NCBI RefSeq assembly: GCF_023806625.1
Contig: NZ_JAMTDX010000003.1
Coordinates: forward strand, 1-51,658
Length of the DNA stretch: 51,658 bases
Source of the DNA: Accumulibacter sp.
GTDB lineage: Bacteria; Pseudomonadota; Gammaproteobacteria; Burkholderiales; Rhodocyclaceae
Direction of reading: 5' to 3'
In this document: positions 35,898 through 44,211 of the stretch, piece by piece
How positions within the stretch are numbered: position 1 is the first letter of the stretch
Layout of the letters: every line of letters begins with the position of its first letter
Notes under the pieces: model-generated
Seen by the model: only the letters and a program-made list of their open reading frames with translations
The model's database searches: none
What the model was told of the DNA's origin: nothing
Translations under genes and position numbers: made by a program

Positions 35898-36526
35898 CGC
35901 CCCTCCTCGAGCAGCGCACGAACGATTCCCGGCGCGTCGCCGGCAGTGCGCCCCATGGCGTGCGCACCGACTTCGCGCCAGAGTTCGGCATCGAAGTGGA
36001 AGGGCGCCCCGCCGACGGCCACCCGGACCGGCAGGTCGCGCGCCCGCAGGGCCGCAGTCAGCGCTCCGACCTGGAGCGCGGCGGGCAGCATGAGCACCGA
36101 GATCAGCAACACCTCGAGGCGATCCGCAGCGACGCGCGAGACGAGCTCATCGACGTCCATTCGGCCGTAGTCGAGGACCGCGATCCCGCTGGCGCGCAGC
36201 ACCGCGCTGACGATTCGCTTGCCGAGGAAATGGTAGTCGTTGAGCACGACGATCGCCGTCCGTGGCCGCTCACCGCCGGCTTCAATGCCTGCCGGGAAGA
36301 CCCCGGAGACCAGCCGTTCGCAGAAGCGGCCGGCCACATAGACCTGCGACAGCGCCGTCCGTCCCTCGTCCCAGCCCCGGCCGATCGCTTCGAGCGCCGG
36401 AACGATCAGCTGCTCGACGGCTTCGATCGGGGCACGGTCGGCAAGCGCCAGGCGAAAGAGTGCGTCAGCCCGAAGCTGATCGAGTTCCTCGAGGGCCGCG
36501 AGAAAACTCTGCGGCAAGTCGCTCAT
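35894..36526 (-). CDS. Corrinoid (B12-binding) methyltransferase-type protein
   Basis: The 210-residue protein has the two parts of MtaC/MtbC-type corrinoid proteins: an N-terminal helical bundle (LFRLALADRAPIEAVEQLIV, then GWDEGRTALSQVYVAGR) and a Rossmann-like B12 domain with all three motifs: D97-Y-H99-F-L-G102 (axial histidine H99), S143-V-L145, and G172-G173. It should bind cobalamin base-off/His-on. Two ATGs are possible; the one at 36526 has GAGGTG 6 bp upstream, the other (36532) abuts it. It heads the operon that continues into the UroD-like and kinase genes. Confidence 0.9.
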   Translation of the reverse strand: MSDLPQSFLAALEELDQLRADALFRLALADRAPIEAVEQLIVPALEAIGRGWDEGRTALSQVYVAGRFCERLVSGVFPAGIEAGGERPRTAIVVLNDYHFLGKRIVSAVLRASGIAVLDYGRMDVDELVSRVAADRLEVLLISVLMLPAALQVGALTAALRARDLPVRVAVGGAPFHFDAELWREVGAHAMGRTAGDAPGIVRALLEEGR

Positions 36527-36937
36527 CGCCATCACCTCGCGGCAACCGGGTAGTCGACCAGGCGACTCCGGCGGCCAGTCGTTCCTGCTCGCGGCGTCGG
36601 CGACCACCGGCCAAAGCGATTCGGCACGGGCTTCGCGCTGCTGCGCGAAGCCGGTCGCGGACGCTCCGCGAGCGCAGAGCATTTCCATGAATTTTCGTAT
36701 ACGGCAGGCACCCGGCCGGGCTTGAGATCTCGCCGCAGATGGTTGGCGCGAGTTCGCCCCGGCGGCCGGGTCGGAAAGCGATGAAGCTCGCCGACGGCAC
36801 CCACGCACTGCCGGCGGCGCGGCGCTGTCAGCCGGACCCCCGGCCCGCGAAGCCGCCAGGATCTGTGTCAGTATACGGGCCTTGTCAGGGCGGCGCCGAG
36901 GGCCGCCAACCAGGAGACCCGTTGGCGAGGAAATGCA
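36527..36937. other. Divergent intergenic region between corrinoid operon and iorA, with two GTATACGG sites
   Basis: No gene is recognised. The octamer GTATACGG occurs twice, at 36697-36704 and 36871-36878, both on the plus strand and both in the few AT-containing patches of the region; each contains the palindrome GTATAC. Neither is accompanied by a clear -35. They could be -10-like elements or operator half-sites serving the divergent genes. I looked for a cobalamin riboswitch on the minus strand and saw none. GAGGAAA precedes the iorA ATG. Confidence 0.4.
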
Positions 36938-38842
36938 ATGAGTGCTGAAGCAGTGATGTCCGGGCGGCCAGTGGCACCGGCAAGCCGATTGCTGATGTCG
37001 GGAAACGAGGCCGTGGCGAGGGCGGTGTGGGAAGCGGGCGGCCGCGTTGCGGCAGCGTACCCGGGTACACCATCGACCGAGATGCTCGAGGCATTGTCTG
37101 CCTATCCGGACATCTACAGCGAATGGTCGGTCAACGAGAAGGTCTCGCTCGAAGTCGCTTTCGGAGCGGCAATGGCCGGTGCCCGAAGCTTCTGCGCGAT
37201 GAAGCACGTCGGGATGAACGTCGCCTCGGATGCACTGATGACCATGACGCTGACCGGCGTCGTCGGCGGGCTGGTCATCGCCATCGCCGATGACGTGGGT
37301 CTGTCGTCTTCGCAAAACGAGCAGGATTCGCGCTTCTGGGGCCGCTTCGCGCACGTTCCGCTACTCGAACCGGCCGACTCGCAGGAAGCATACCGGTTCA
37401 CGCTGGCCGCTTTCGACCTGTCCGAGCGCTTCGAGGTGCCGGTGATCGTGCGCATGACGACACGGATCTGTCACGTCAAGGGATTGGTCAGCACCGGCGA
37501 ACGCAGCGCGCGACCGACCGCCGGCTTCGCCAAGGACGCCAGCCGCTGGGTGATGGTGCCCAGCGCAGCCGGTCGCCGCCTGCCGCTGATGTTCGAGCGC
37601 GAACGACGTCTGCGCGCCGAGGCCGAAGTCTCGCCGCTCAATTTCGCCGAGTCCGGAGGTGACCGCCGGATCGGCTTCGTCACCTCGGGGCCGGCCTACA
37701 TGCACGTCCGCGAGAGTTTTCCCGACGCGCCGGTGTTCAAGCTCGGTCTGTCGCATCCGCTGCCATTCGACCGCCTGCGCAGCTTCGCCGCCGAGTGCGG
37801 GCAACTGGTCGTCGTCGAGGAAGTCGAACCGCTGATCGAGAACGAGCTCAAGGCGCAGGGAATGAAGGTGATCGGCAAGGACATCCTGCCCTTGTCGGGC
37901 GAACTCTCGCCGCAGGTGCTCAAGCCGGCGATCGCTCGCCTGCTCGGCGACGCGGCGCCCGAACCGTCCCGCGCTCAACCGATGCCGGTCTTCCCGCGTC
38001 CACCGACGATGTGCGTCGCCTGCCCACATCTCGGCGTCTATTACACGCTCTCGCAGCTACGCAACGTGACCATTTCGGGCGACATCGGTTGCTACACGCT
38101 CGGCTTCGGACAACCCTGGAACGCCCTCGATGCGTGCATCTCGATGGGCGCGTCGATGGGCATGGCGCTCGGTCTCGACAAGGGACGGAGTGAATCCGAG
38201 AAGGACCGCAAGGTGCTCGCCGTGATCGGCGACTCGACCTTCCTGCACATGGGTATGCAGGGACTGCTCGACATCGTCTACAACCGCGGCAACGTCACCG
38301 TCCTGCTGCTCGACAACCGGGCAGTGGGCATGACCGGCGGTCAGGACAATCCGGGAAGTGGCCGGGACATCCACGGCAACGACGCTCCGCGAGTCGATTT
38401 CGCCCAACTGGTCAGGGCGCTCGGCGTGCGCGAAGAGCGCGTCCACGTGGTCAACGCCTACGAACTGCCGGTGCTGCTGAAGACCCTGCGCGAGGAAACG
38501 AAGATCCCCGAACCCTCGGTGATCATCACCAACCAGCCGTGCGTGCTGATCAAGGACTACCACCCGCTGAAGCCCTACAAGGTGCTCGACGAGCGGTGCA
38601 CCGGCTGCGGCAACTGCATCGACGTCGGCTGTCCGGCGATCCATGTCACGCGTCGCGACCGGGTCAGGAAGGCCAGCGGCCGCGAGGTCGACCTGGCCTT
38701 CGTGCGCATCGAGAGCGCCGCCTGCACCGGCTGCGGACTGTGCCTCAAGCCCTGCGCGCCTGACGCGATCGTCCATGTCGACACGCTGGCGATGCCGATC
38801 AAGGTGGTCCGCAAGGAGGCTGCAGCACCGACGAGCGCGTAG
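36938..38842 (+). CDS. iorA: Indolepyruvate:ferredoxin oxidoreductase alpha subunit
   Basis: IorA is the thiamine-diphosphate subunit that decarboxylates arylpyruvates (from Trp, Phe, Tyr) to acyl-CoA and reduces ferredoxin. The 634-residue protein has MSGNEAVARAVWEAGGRVAAAYPGTPSTE at the N-terminus, the TPP-binding region GDIGCYTLGF and IGDSTFLHMGMQGLLD, and a C-terminal ferredoxin-like domain with two 4Fe-4S motifs, CTGCGNCIDVGCPA and CTGCGLCLKPCAP. It is followed 241 bp later by iorB. The divergence from a corrinoid operon may be relevant, since ferredoxin reduces corrinoid proteins in other systems. Confidence 0.95.
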   Translation: MSAEAVMSGRPVAPASRLLMSGNEAVARAVWEAGGRVAAAYPGTPSTEMLEALSAYPDIYSEWSVNEKVSLEVAFGAAMAGARSFCAMKHVGMNVASDALMTMTLTGVVGGLVIAIADDVGLSSSQNEQDSRFWGRFAHVPLLEPADSQEAYRFTLAAFDLSERFEVPVIVRMTTRICHVKGLVSTGERSARPTAGFAKDASRWVMVPSAAGRRLPLMFERERRLRAEAEVSPLNFAESGGDRRIGFVTSGPAYMHVRESFPDAPVFKLGLSHPLPFDRLRSFAAECGQLVVVEEVEPLIENELKAQGMKVIGKDILPLSGELSPQVLKPAIARLLGDAAPEPSRAQPMPVFPRPPTMCVACPHLGVYYTLSQLRNVTISGDIGCYTLGFGQPWNALDACISMGASMGMALGLDKGRSESEKDRKVLAVIGDSTFLHMGMQGLLDIVYNRGNVTVLLLDNRAVGMTGGQDNPGSGRDIHGNDAPRVDFAQLVRALGVREERVHVVNAYELPVLLKTLREETKIPEPSVIITNQPCVLIKDYHPLKPYKVLDERCTGCGNCIDVGCPAIHVTRRDRVRKASGREVDLAFVRIESAACTGCGLCLKPCAPDAIVHVDTLAMPIKVVRKEAAAPTSA

Positions 38843-39083
38843 CCTGGCGACGCGCTGCCGGAGACGAGCCCGACGGCGGCCGAGGCGCAGCAGTCGCGTG
38901 GCACCGACGGCGGTCGGCAGGACGGAGCACCCCGCGGCAGGGTTACCGGCGAACCAGCCGAGTGGTCCACCGGCCTGCCGGGGCAGCACCCCCGAGGACC
39001 CCGCCGCACTGCTCCGAGGGCAGGTCGGATAACCGCCTCGGGCGCCGTTTCACCTCATTCTGACCGACGGAGACTCCAGCCCC

Positions 39084-39719
39084 ATGGCTCAAGAAGCAGC
39101 TTTCACCACCACCAACATCCTGGTCGTCGGTACCGGTGGCCAGGGCGTGATGACCGCCACCGAGATTCTCGCCGAAGCGGCGATCGCCCTCGGCCACGAC
39201 GTCAAGAAGACCGAAGTCGCCGGAATGGCCCAACGCGGCGGGGTCGTCTCGTCGCACCTGCGTTTCGGCCAGCGCGTCCTCTCGCCGCAGATCACCCCGG
39301 GAACGGCTGACGTCCTGCTCGGCTTCGAGGCTGCCGAAGCGATGCGCTGGCGGCACATGCTGCGCCCGCAAGGGCTCGTGCTGATGAACAGCGGACGTCT
39401 GGTGCCGCCGGTCGTCGAACTCGGACTCTACGACTATCCCGCCGACCCGGTCGGCGCCATGCGCGCCGCCGGGACGCACGTCGTCTCTTTCGACGGGTCG
39501 GCGATCGCTCTCGGGCTCGGCGACGTTCGGCTGGGCAACACGGTGATGCTCGGGGCGATCTCCGACCATCTCCCCTTCCCGGCGGAAGTGCTCGAGCAGT
39601 GCATCCTGAAGCGCTTTGCGCACAAGAAGCCGGAAATCGTCGAGCTCAACCGGCGCGCGTTTGCCGCCGGCCGAGCGGCTGCCGAGGAAGCAGAGCGCGT
39701 ATCGGCCGCGGCCGACTGA
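39084..39719 (+). CDS. iorB: Indolepyruvate:ferredoxin oxidoreductase beta subunit
   Basis: The 211-residue protein is the gamma-type subunit (2-oxoacid:acceptor oxidoreductase family) that binds Co[25 protein letters not shown] at the N-terminus, [22 protein letters not shown], then a C-terminal [14 protein letters not shown]. It pairs with IorA to make the active heterodimer. The 241-bp gap from iorA contains no other gene or clear terminator that I can see. Confidence 0.93.
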   Translation: MAQEAAFTTTNILVVGTGGQGVMTATEILAEAAIALGHDVKKTEVAGMAQRGGVVSSHLRFGQRVLSPQITPGTADVLLGFEAAEAMRWRHMLRPQGLVLMNSGRLVPPVVELGLYDYPADPVGAMRAAGTHVVSFDGSAIALGLGDVRLGNTVMLGAISDHLPFPAEVLEQCILKRFAHKKPEIVELNRRAFAAGRAAAEEAERVSAAAD

Positions 39720-39739
39720 AGCGCTTCGCGAATGTGCGC

Positions 39740-39745
39740 TAGAAT
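39740..39745 (+). promoter_or_regulatory. Possible -10 element for folD
   Basis: TAGAAT at 39740-39745 lies just after the iorB stop, about 87 bp before folD. The -35 at 17-bp spacing (TGAAGC) is poor. It is listed only because it is the best candidate in the 112-bp gap. Confidence 0.25.
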
Positions 39746-39831
39746 CGATTCCCTGGCGCAGGCCGCTTCGTGCCGGCTCCGCCACCGTTCGGCCAGTGCC
39801 GGGCGCTGGCCTCTTTCCCCGGATTCAGACC

Positions 39832-40683
39832 ATGACCGCAAGAATTCTCGACGGCAACGCGCTCGCCCAGAAGCTCCGTGCCGATTTCCGCGCACGCGCC
39901 GACGCGCTGGCTGAGCGGGGCAAACGCCCCGGCCTCGCGGTGATCCTCGTCGGCGAAGACCCGGCGTCGCGGATCTATGTGCGCAACAAGGTCAACGCCT
40001 GTGCGCAGGCCGGTCTTCATTCCGAAAGGATCGGCTTCGCGGCTGACGTCGCGCCGGAAGTCGTACTCGCGAAGATCGGCGAACTCAACGCCGACCCGCG
40101 AATCCACGGCATCCTGGTGCAACTGCCGCTGCCCGGACATTTCGACAGCGACGCGGTCCTCAAGGCCATTTCCCCGGCCAAGGACGTCGATGGTTTCCAC
40201 GCCGAAAACGTCGGTGCGCTCGTCCAGGGCCACCCGCGCTTCATCCCGTGTACACCGTACGGGGTGATGCAGTTTCTCGCCGACTCGGGAATCGACCCGA
40301 AGGGCAAGGAGGCCGTCGTCCTCGGTCGCTCGAACATCGTCGGCAAACCGATGGCCATGCTGCTGATGCAGGCCAACGCGACGGTCACGGTCTGCCATTC
40401 GCAGACACGCGACCTCACCTTCCACACCCGGCGCGCCGACATCCTCGTCGCCGCGCTCGGCAAGCCGCGCTTCGTCACCGCCGAGATGGTCAAGCCGGGG
40501 GCCGTGGTGATCGACGTCGGGATCAACCGCCTGCCCGACGGCAGGCTCTGCGGCGACGTCGACTTCGGCCCGGTCAGCGAGATCGCCGGCGCGATCACCC
40601 CGGTTCCCGGTGGCGTCGGCCCGATGACGATCACCATGCTCCTCGCCAACACGCTCGAAGCCGCGGAACGGGACGTGCACTGA
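39832..40683 (+). CDS. folD: Methylenetetrahydrofolate dehydrogenase/cyclohydrolase FolD
   Basis: FolD interconverts 5,10-methylene-, methenyl- and 10-formyl-tetrahydrofolate, supplying formyl groups for purine synthesis. The 283-residue protein has [18 protein letters not shown] at the start, the catalytic lysine in [12 protein letters not shown] (Y-x-x-x-K), [12 protein letters not shown], the PAKDVDGFH motif, and [17 protein letters not shown] for NADP binding; it ends [18 protein letters not shown]. The ATG at 39832 fits the family; the frame is open upstream into iorB. It stands upstream of purE and purK, consistent with one-carbon supply to purines. Confidence 0.97.
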   Translation: MTARILDGNALAQKLRADFRARADALAERGKRPGLAVILVGEDPASRIYVRNKVNACAQAGLHSERIGFAADVAPEVVLAKIGELNADPRIHGILVQLPLPGHFDSDAVLKAISPAKDVDGFHAENVGALVQGHPRFIPCTPYGVMQFLADSGIDPKGKEAVVLGRSNIVGKPMAMLLMQANATVTVCHSQTRDLTFHTRRADILVAALGKPRFVTAEMVKPGAVVIDVGINRLPDGRLCGDVDFGPVSEIAGAITPVPGGVGPMTITMLLANTLEAAERDVH

Positions 40684-40772
40684 GAAGTGGTGAAGAAATC
40701 GGCGCGAGCAGGCCGACACACCGCGCGCCCGAACGAGGAGACAGCGCGAATCGATGAGCGAGGAGTGAGCGA

Positions 40773-40823
40773 ATGAGCAAGACCGCAGATTGGCCACGCA
40801 GCAGATTCATTTACAGACTCTGA
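40773..40823 (+). CDS. Leader mini-ORF translationally coupled to purE
   Basis: A 16-codon frame [16 protein letters not shown] begins at an ATG with AGGAG 8 bp upstream (40761-40765), and its TGA overlaps the purE ATG by one base (TGATG). purE itself has no Shine-Dalgarno of its own, so ribosomes finishing the leader peptide would restart on purE. Whether the peptide has a role beyond coupling is unknown. Confidence 0.5.
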   Translation: MSKTADWPRSRFIYRL

Positions 40824-41320
40824 TGGATCAGCCGCAACCGCTGATCGGAGTGGTCATGGGCTCCGACTCCGACTGGCCGACGATGCAGGCGGCAGCCGTA
40901 CTGCTCAAGGAGTTCGGGGTCGGCTTCGAGGCGCGCGTCGTCTCTGCGCACCGCACGCCGGACCTGCTCTTCGACTATGCAGAAAGCGCCCGCCAGCGCG
41001 GGCTGCGGGCGATCATCGCCGGCGCCGGCGGTGCGGCTCACCTGCCGGGAATGCTCGCCGCGAAGACCACGGTACCGATTCTCGGCGTTCCGGTTCAGTC
41101 CAAGGCTCTGTCCGGACAGGACTCGCTGCTGTCGATCGTCCAGATGCCCAGGGGAGTCCCCGTCGCCACCTTCGCCATCGGTGAGGCCGGAGCGGCCAAC
41201 GCGGCGCTGTTCGCGATCGCCATGCTCGCCGGTGACGACGCCGACCTCGCCAGGCGGCTCGACGAGTTCCGTCAGGCCCAGGCGAGGAAGGTCATGGCCA
41301 TGAAGCTCCCCGAAGTCTGA
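40823..41320 (+). CDS. purE: N5-carboxyaminoimidazole ribonucleotide mutase PurE
   Basis: PurE converts N5-CAIR to CAIR in purine biosynthesis, following PurK. The 165-residue protein has the class I motifs [12 protein letters not shown] (phosphate binding), SAHRTPD with the catalytic histidine, and [16 protein letters not shown]. The frame could begin at a TTG (40790), but homology starts at [17 protein letters not shown], so the ATG at 40823 is preferred. It has no Shine-Dalgarno of its own and overlaps a small upstream ORF. Confidence 0.96.
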   Translation: MDQPQPLIGVVMGSDSDWPTMQAAAVLLKEFGVGFEARVVSAHRTPDLLFDYAESARQRGLRAIIAGAGGAAHLPGMLAAKTTVPILGVPVQSKALSGQDSLLSIVQMPRGVPVATFAIGEAGAANAALFAIAMLAGDDADLARRLDEFRQAQARKVMAMKLPEV

Positions 41321-41512
41321 CCGGCCAGTGCGAGGTTCAGAGGTTGTGAATCAATCCACTGCGCAGCCGACCTGCAGCGTCGCTCGCTCCGTTCCCGCCT
41401 ATCGATCCGCCATGTCACGTGGTTCGCTGCAGGAGGGAAAGCAGAGGACGCTGCCCTTCCTTCGCGCCGGGCCTCTCGGCCGGCCCGCGACGATTTCTTC
41501 ACGCCCTCTGCG

Positions 41513-42670
41513 ATGATCCTCCCTCCGGCGACTCTCGGCATGCTCGGCGGCGGCCAACTCGGCCGTTTCTTCGTCGCCGCGGCGCACGAGATGGGTTATC
41601 GCGTCTGGGTTCTCGACCCCGACCCCAACAGCCCCGCCGGTCGAATCGCCGACCGTCACCTGCCGACCGCCTACGACGACTACCCGGCGCTCGACGAACT
41701 GGCGCAGATCTGCGCGGCGGTGACCACCGAGTTCGAGAACGTTCCGTCGGGTGCGCTCGACTACCTCGCCAAGTTCGTCGTCGTCCGACCGTCCGCCGCC
41801 GCGGTCGCCGTCTGTCAGGACCGCATCGCTGAAAAGAACTTCCTCCGCGACCAACGCCTGCCCCACGCGCCCTTCTCCGCAATCCACGACGAACACGAGT
41901 TGGCGCAAGCCGGCGACGACCTCTACCCGGGAATCATCAAGGTCGCCCGCTTCGGCTACGACGGCAAGGGACAGGCCGTCGTAGCCGGCCGCGATCAGGC
42001 GCTCGCCGCATTACGGCAGTTCAACGGCGAAGCCTGCGTCCTCGAGCGCCGCCTCGACCTCGAGCGTGAAGTTTCGGTCGTTCTCGCCCGCGACGCAGCC
42101 GGACGGGTGGCGAGCTTCCCGGTCGCCGAAAACAGCCACCGCAACGGGATCCTCGATCTGTCGGTAGCACCGGCTCGAGTACCCTGCGCGTTGCGCGAGC
42201 AGGCGGCCGAACTCGCCGCCGAGATCGCCGCGAGTCTCGACTATGTCGGCACGCTGGCCGTCGAGTTTTTCATCGTCGCCGGCCGCCTGCTGATCAACGA
42301 AATCGCTCCACGGCCGCACAACAGTGGCCACTACACGCTCGACGCCTGCCTCAACAGCCAGTTCGAGCAACAGATCCGCGCGCTCTGCGGACTGCCGCTG
42401 GCCCTCGGCGACGCACACTCGGCGGCGGCGATGGTCAATCTGCTCGGCGACCTGTGGTTCGACCCCGCCGCCGGCCATCGCTCGCGCGAGCCGGACTGGT
42501 CGAAGCTGCACGAAGTACCGGGCCTGAAGCTCCACCTCTATGGCAAGCATCACGCGCGCCCCGGCCGCAAGATGGGTCATTTCACGGTGCTCGACGCCGA
42601 CCCCGAGCGCGCCCGGCAGACCGCGCTGGCCGCCCGTGCGGCGATCGGGATCGTCGATGCCGGTTGCTGA
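41513..42670 (+). CDS. purK: N5-carboxyaminoimidazole ribonucleotide synthetase PurK
   Basis: PurK is the ATP-grasp enzyme that carboxylates AIR with bicarbonate to give N5-CAIR for PurE. The 385-residue protein has LGMLGGGQLGRFFVAAAHEMG at the start, TTEFENVPSGAL, VARFGYDGKGQAVV (the ATP-grasp loop), FPVAENSHRNGIL and NEIAPRPHNSGHYT. No clear Shine-Dalgarno is present. The 192-bp gap from purE holds no recognisable gene. The end overlaps the next gene by 14 bp. Confidence 0.96.
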   Translation: MILPPATLGMLGGGQLGRFFVAAAHEMGYRVWVLDPDPNSPAGRIADRHLPTAYDDYPALDELAQICAAVTTEFENVPSGALDYLAKFVVVRPSAAAVAVCQDRIAEKNFLRDQRLPHAPFSAIHDEHELAQAGDDLYPGIIKVARFGYDGKGQAVVAGRDQALAALRQFNGEACVLERRLDLEREVSVVLARDAAGRVASFPVAENSHRNGILDLSVAPARVPCALREQAAELAAEIAASLDYVGTLAVEFFIVAGRLLINEIAPRPHNSGHYTLDACLNSQFEQQIRALCGLPLALGDAHSAAAMVNLLGDLWFDPAAGHRSREPDWSKLHEVPGLKLHLYGKHHARPGRKMGHFTVLDADPERARQTALAARAAIGIVDAGC

Positions 42671-43676
42671 CGCCGACGAGATCGGCCTCGCCGTCGCGCT
42701 GCTCCAGGCTGGCGAACTCGTCGCCTTTCCGACCGAGACGGTCTATGGCCTCGGCGCCGACGCGGCCAACCCGCTGGCAGTGGCGCGGATTTTCGCAGCC
42801 AAGGGACGGCCGGCGAACCATCCGCTGATCGTCCATCTGCCCGGCGACGCCTACCTCGAGCGCTGGGCGCGCGAGATCCCGGACTGCGCGTGGGAACTCA
42901 GCGAGGCGTTCTGGCCAGGTCCGCTGACGCTGATTCTCAGGCGCGCACCCGGCGTACCCACGGCAGTCACCGGCGGCCAGCAAACCGTCGGCCTACGCGT
43001 CCCGGCGCACCCGCTGGCGCTCACCCTGCTCCGTGCCTGGGCCGAGGCCGGTGGCGGAGTCGGCGGGCGCAGCGGCATCGCCGCACCGTCCGCCAACCGC
43101 TTCGGCCGGATCAGTCCGACCGAGGCGACGCACGTGCGTCAGGAACTCGGCGAGCGGGTCGGGCTGGTACTCGATGGCGGCCGGTGCCCGGTCGGCATCG
43201 AGTCGACGATTCTCGACCTGAGTCGGGGCGACGACCAACCGCCAAGGCTGCTGCGGCCGGGACGCATCAGCGCCGCACAGATCGCGCTGGTCACCGGCCT
43301 CTGGCCGGAGCCGGCCGGCCGAGAGACTGGAGACGACGCGCCGCGAGTCCCGGGGTCGCTGGCCGCGCATTATGCGCCGGCCACCCCGCTGCGCATCGTC
43401 CCCGCCGAGCGGCTCGGCGAGGTCGTCGAGCGCCTGCGCGGCGGCGGCCGGCGTTGCGCGCTGCTCTGCCACAGCGCCTCACTGCCGGCCGGCGACGTCA
43501 CCGCGCTGAGCCGGCTTCCCGACGAGCCCTGGGGCTACGCGCGCGGGCTGTACGCGACGCTGCGCGAGCTCGACGAGGCCGGGGTCGATCTGATCCTCGT
43601 CGAGGAGCTTCCCACCACGGCGGCCTGGGCGGCGATCGCCGACCGCCTCGCCCGGGCGGCGTGCGCACCGCGCTAG
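42657..43676 (+). CDS. L-threonylcarbamoyladenylate synthase, Sua5 type
   Basis: The enzyme makes threonylcarbamoyl-AMP from threonine, bicarbonate and ATP for the t6A37 tRNA modification. The 339-residue protein has the YrdC/TsaC domain (FPTETVYGLGADA, KGRPANHPLIVH, FWPGPLTLIL, APSANRFGRISPTEA, GIESTILDL, LLRPGRI) and the extra C-terminal Sua5 domain (PRVPGSLAAHYAPATPL, then EPWGYARGLYATLRELDEAGVD). The length fits Sua5 rather than the short TsaC. The ATG lies 14 bp inside the end of purK, so translation is coupled. Confidence 0.94.
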   Translation: MPVADADEIGLAVALLQAGELVAFPTETVYGLGADAANPLAVARIFAAKGRPANHPLIVHLPGDAYLERWAREIPDCAWELSEAFWPGPLTLILRRAPGVPTAVTGGQQTVGLRVPAHPLALTLLRAWAEAGGGVGGRSGIAAPSANRFGRISPTEATHVRQELGERVGLVLDGGRCPVGIESTILDLSRGDDQPPRLLRPGRISAAQIALVTGLWPEPAGRETGDDAPRVPGSLAAHYAPATPLRIVPAERLGEVVERLRGGGRRCALLCHSASLPAGDVTALSRLPDEPWGYARGLYATLRELDEAGVDLILVEELPTTAAWAAIADRLARAACAPR

Positions 43677-43733
43677 CCGGCATGCGGCCGCTTGCCGTTG
43701 GTTGCTGAACGGTCCACGCGCCAGGAGATGTCC

Positions 43734-44195
43734 ATGCACAAGAGACTGCTGACCCTGCTGCTGCTGCTCGTCGTCGGAGACAGCTCGGCAGCGAGCATCT
43801 ACCGATGGGTCGACGAGAATGGCGTCACGCACTTCTCGGAAACGCCTCCAGTGACGCGCAAGGCCGAGGCGATCGACAGCGCAGCGTCGCCGTCGACGAG
43901 CGGCCAGACCCCCCGGCCAGCGGCAAAGACCTGGCAGGAAAAGGAGGTCGAGTTCCAGAAGCGGCAGATCGAACGTCGCGAGCAGGAGCGGAACCAGCAG
44001 GCCGAAGAGGAAAAGGCGAAGGCGCGCAGAATGAGATGCGTCGCTCTCAAACACGACCTGGCGCTGGCGGAGAGGTCGTCGGCCACGTACTCGCTCGACG
44101 AAAGCGGCAAACGGCTCTACTGGAGCGAAGAGAAGCGCGCCGCGCAGCGGGAGGCGCTGCGCAAGGAAGTCGCCGCAACCTGCGACGGCCAATGA
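43734..44195 (+). CDS. DUF4124 domain-containing secreted protein
   Basis: The 153-residue precursor has a signal peptide (MHKRLLTLLLLLVVGDSSAA), the DUF4124 domain ASIYRWVDENGVTHFSETPP, and a charged helical region (about 60-110, EKEVEFQKRQIERREQERNQ) that probably forms a coiled coil. DUF4124 proteins are common periplasmic proteins of unknown role. AGGAG ends 6 bp before the ATG at 43734, which is preferred over the ATG at 43728. It is convergent with ppc. Confidence 0.88.
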   Translation: MHKRLLTLLLLLVVGDSSAASIYRWVDENGVTHFSETPPVTRKAEAIDSAASPSTSGQTPRPAAKTWQEKEVEFQKRQIERREQERNQQAEEEKAKARRMRCVALKHDLALAERSSATYSLDESGKRLYWSEEKRAAQREALRKEVAATCDGQ

Positions 44196-44211
44196 TCGCC
44201 GACCGCGCCGG

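Noticed and set aside
36527-36937. Cobalamin riboswitch upstream of the corrinoid operon
   Set aside because: I looked for the conserved B12-box sequences on the minus strand and found none.
39720-39831. ZTP (pfl) riboswitch before folD
   Set aside because: The conserved ZTP core sequences are not seen in the 112-bp gap.
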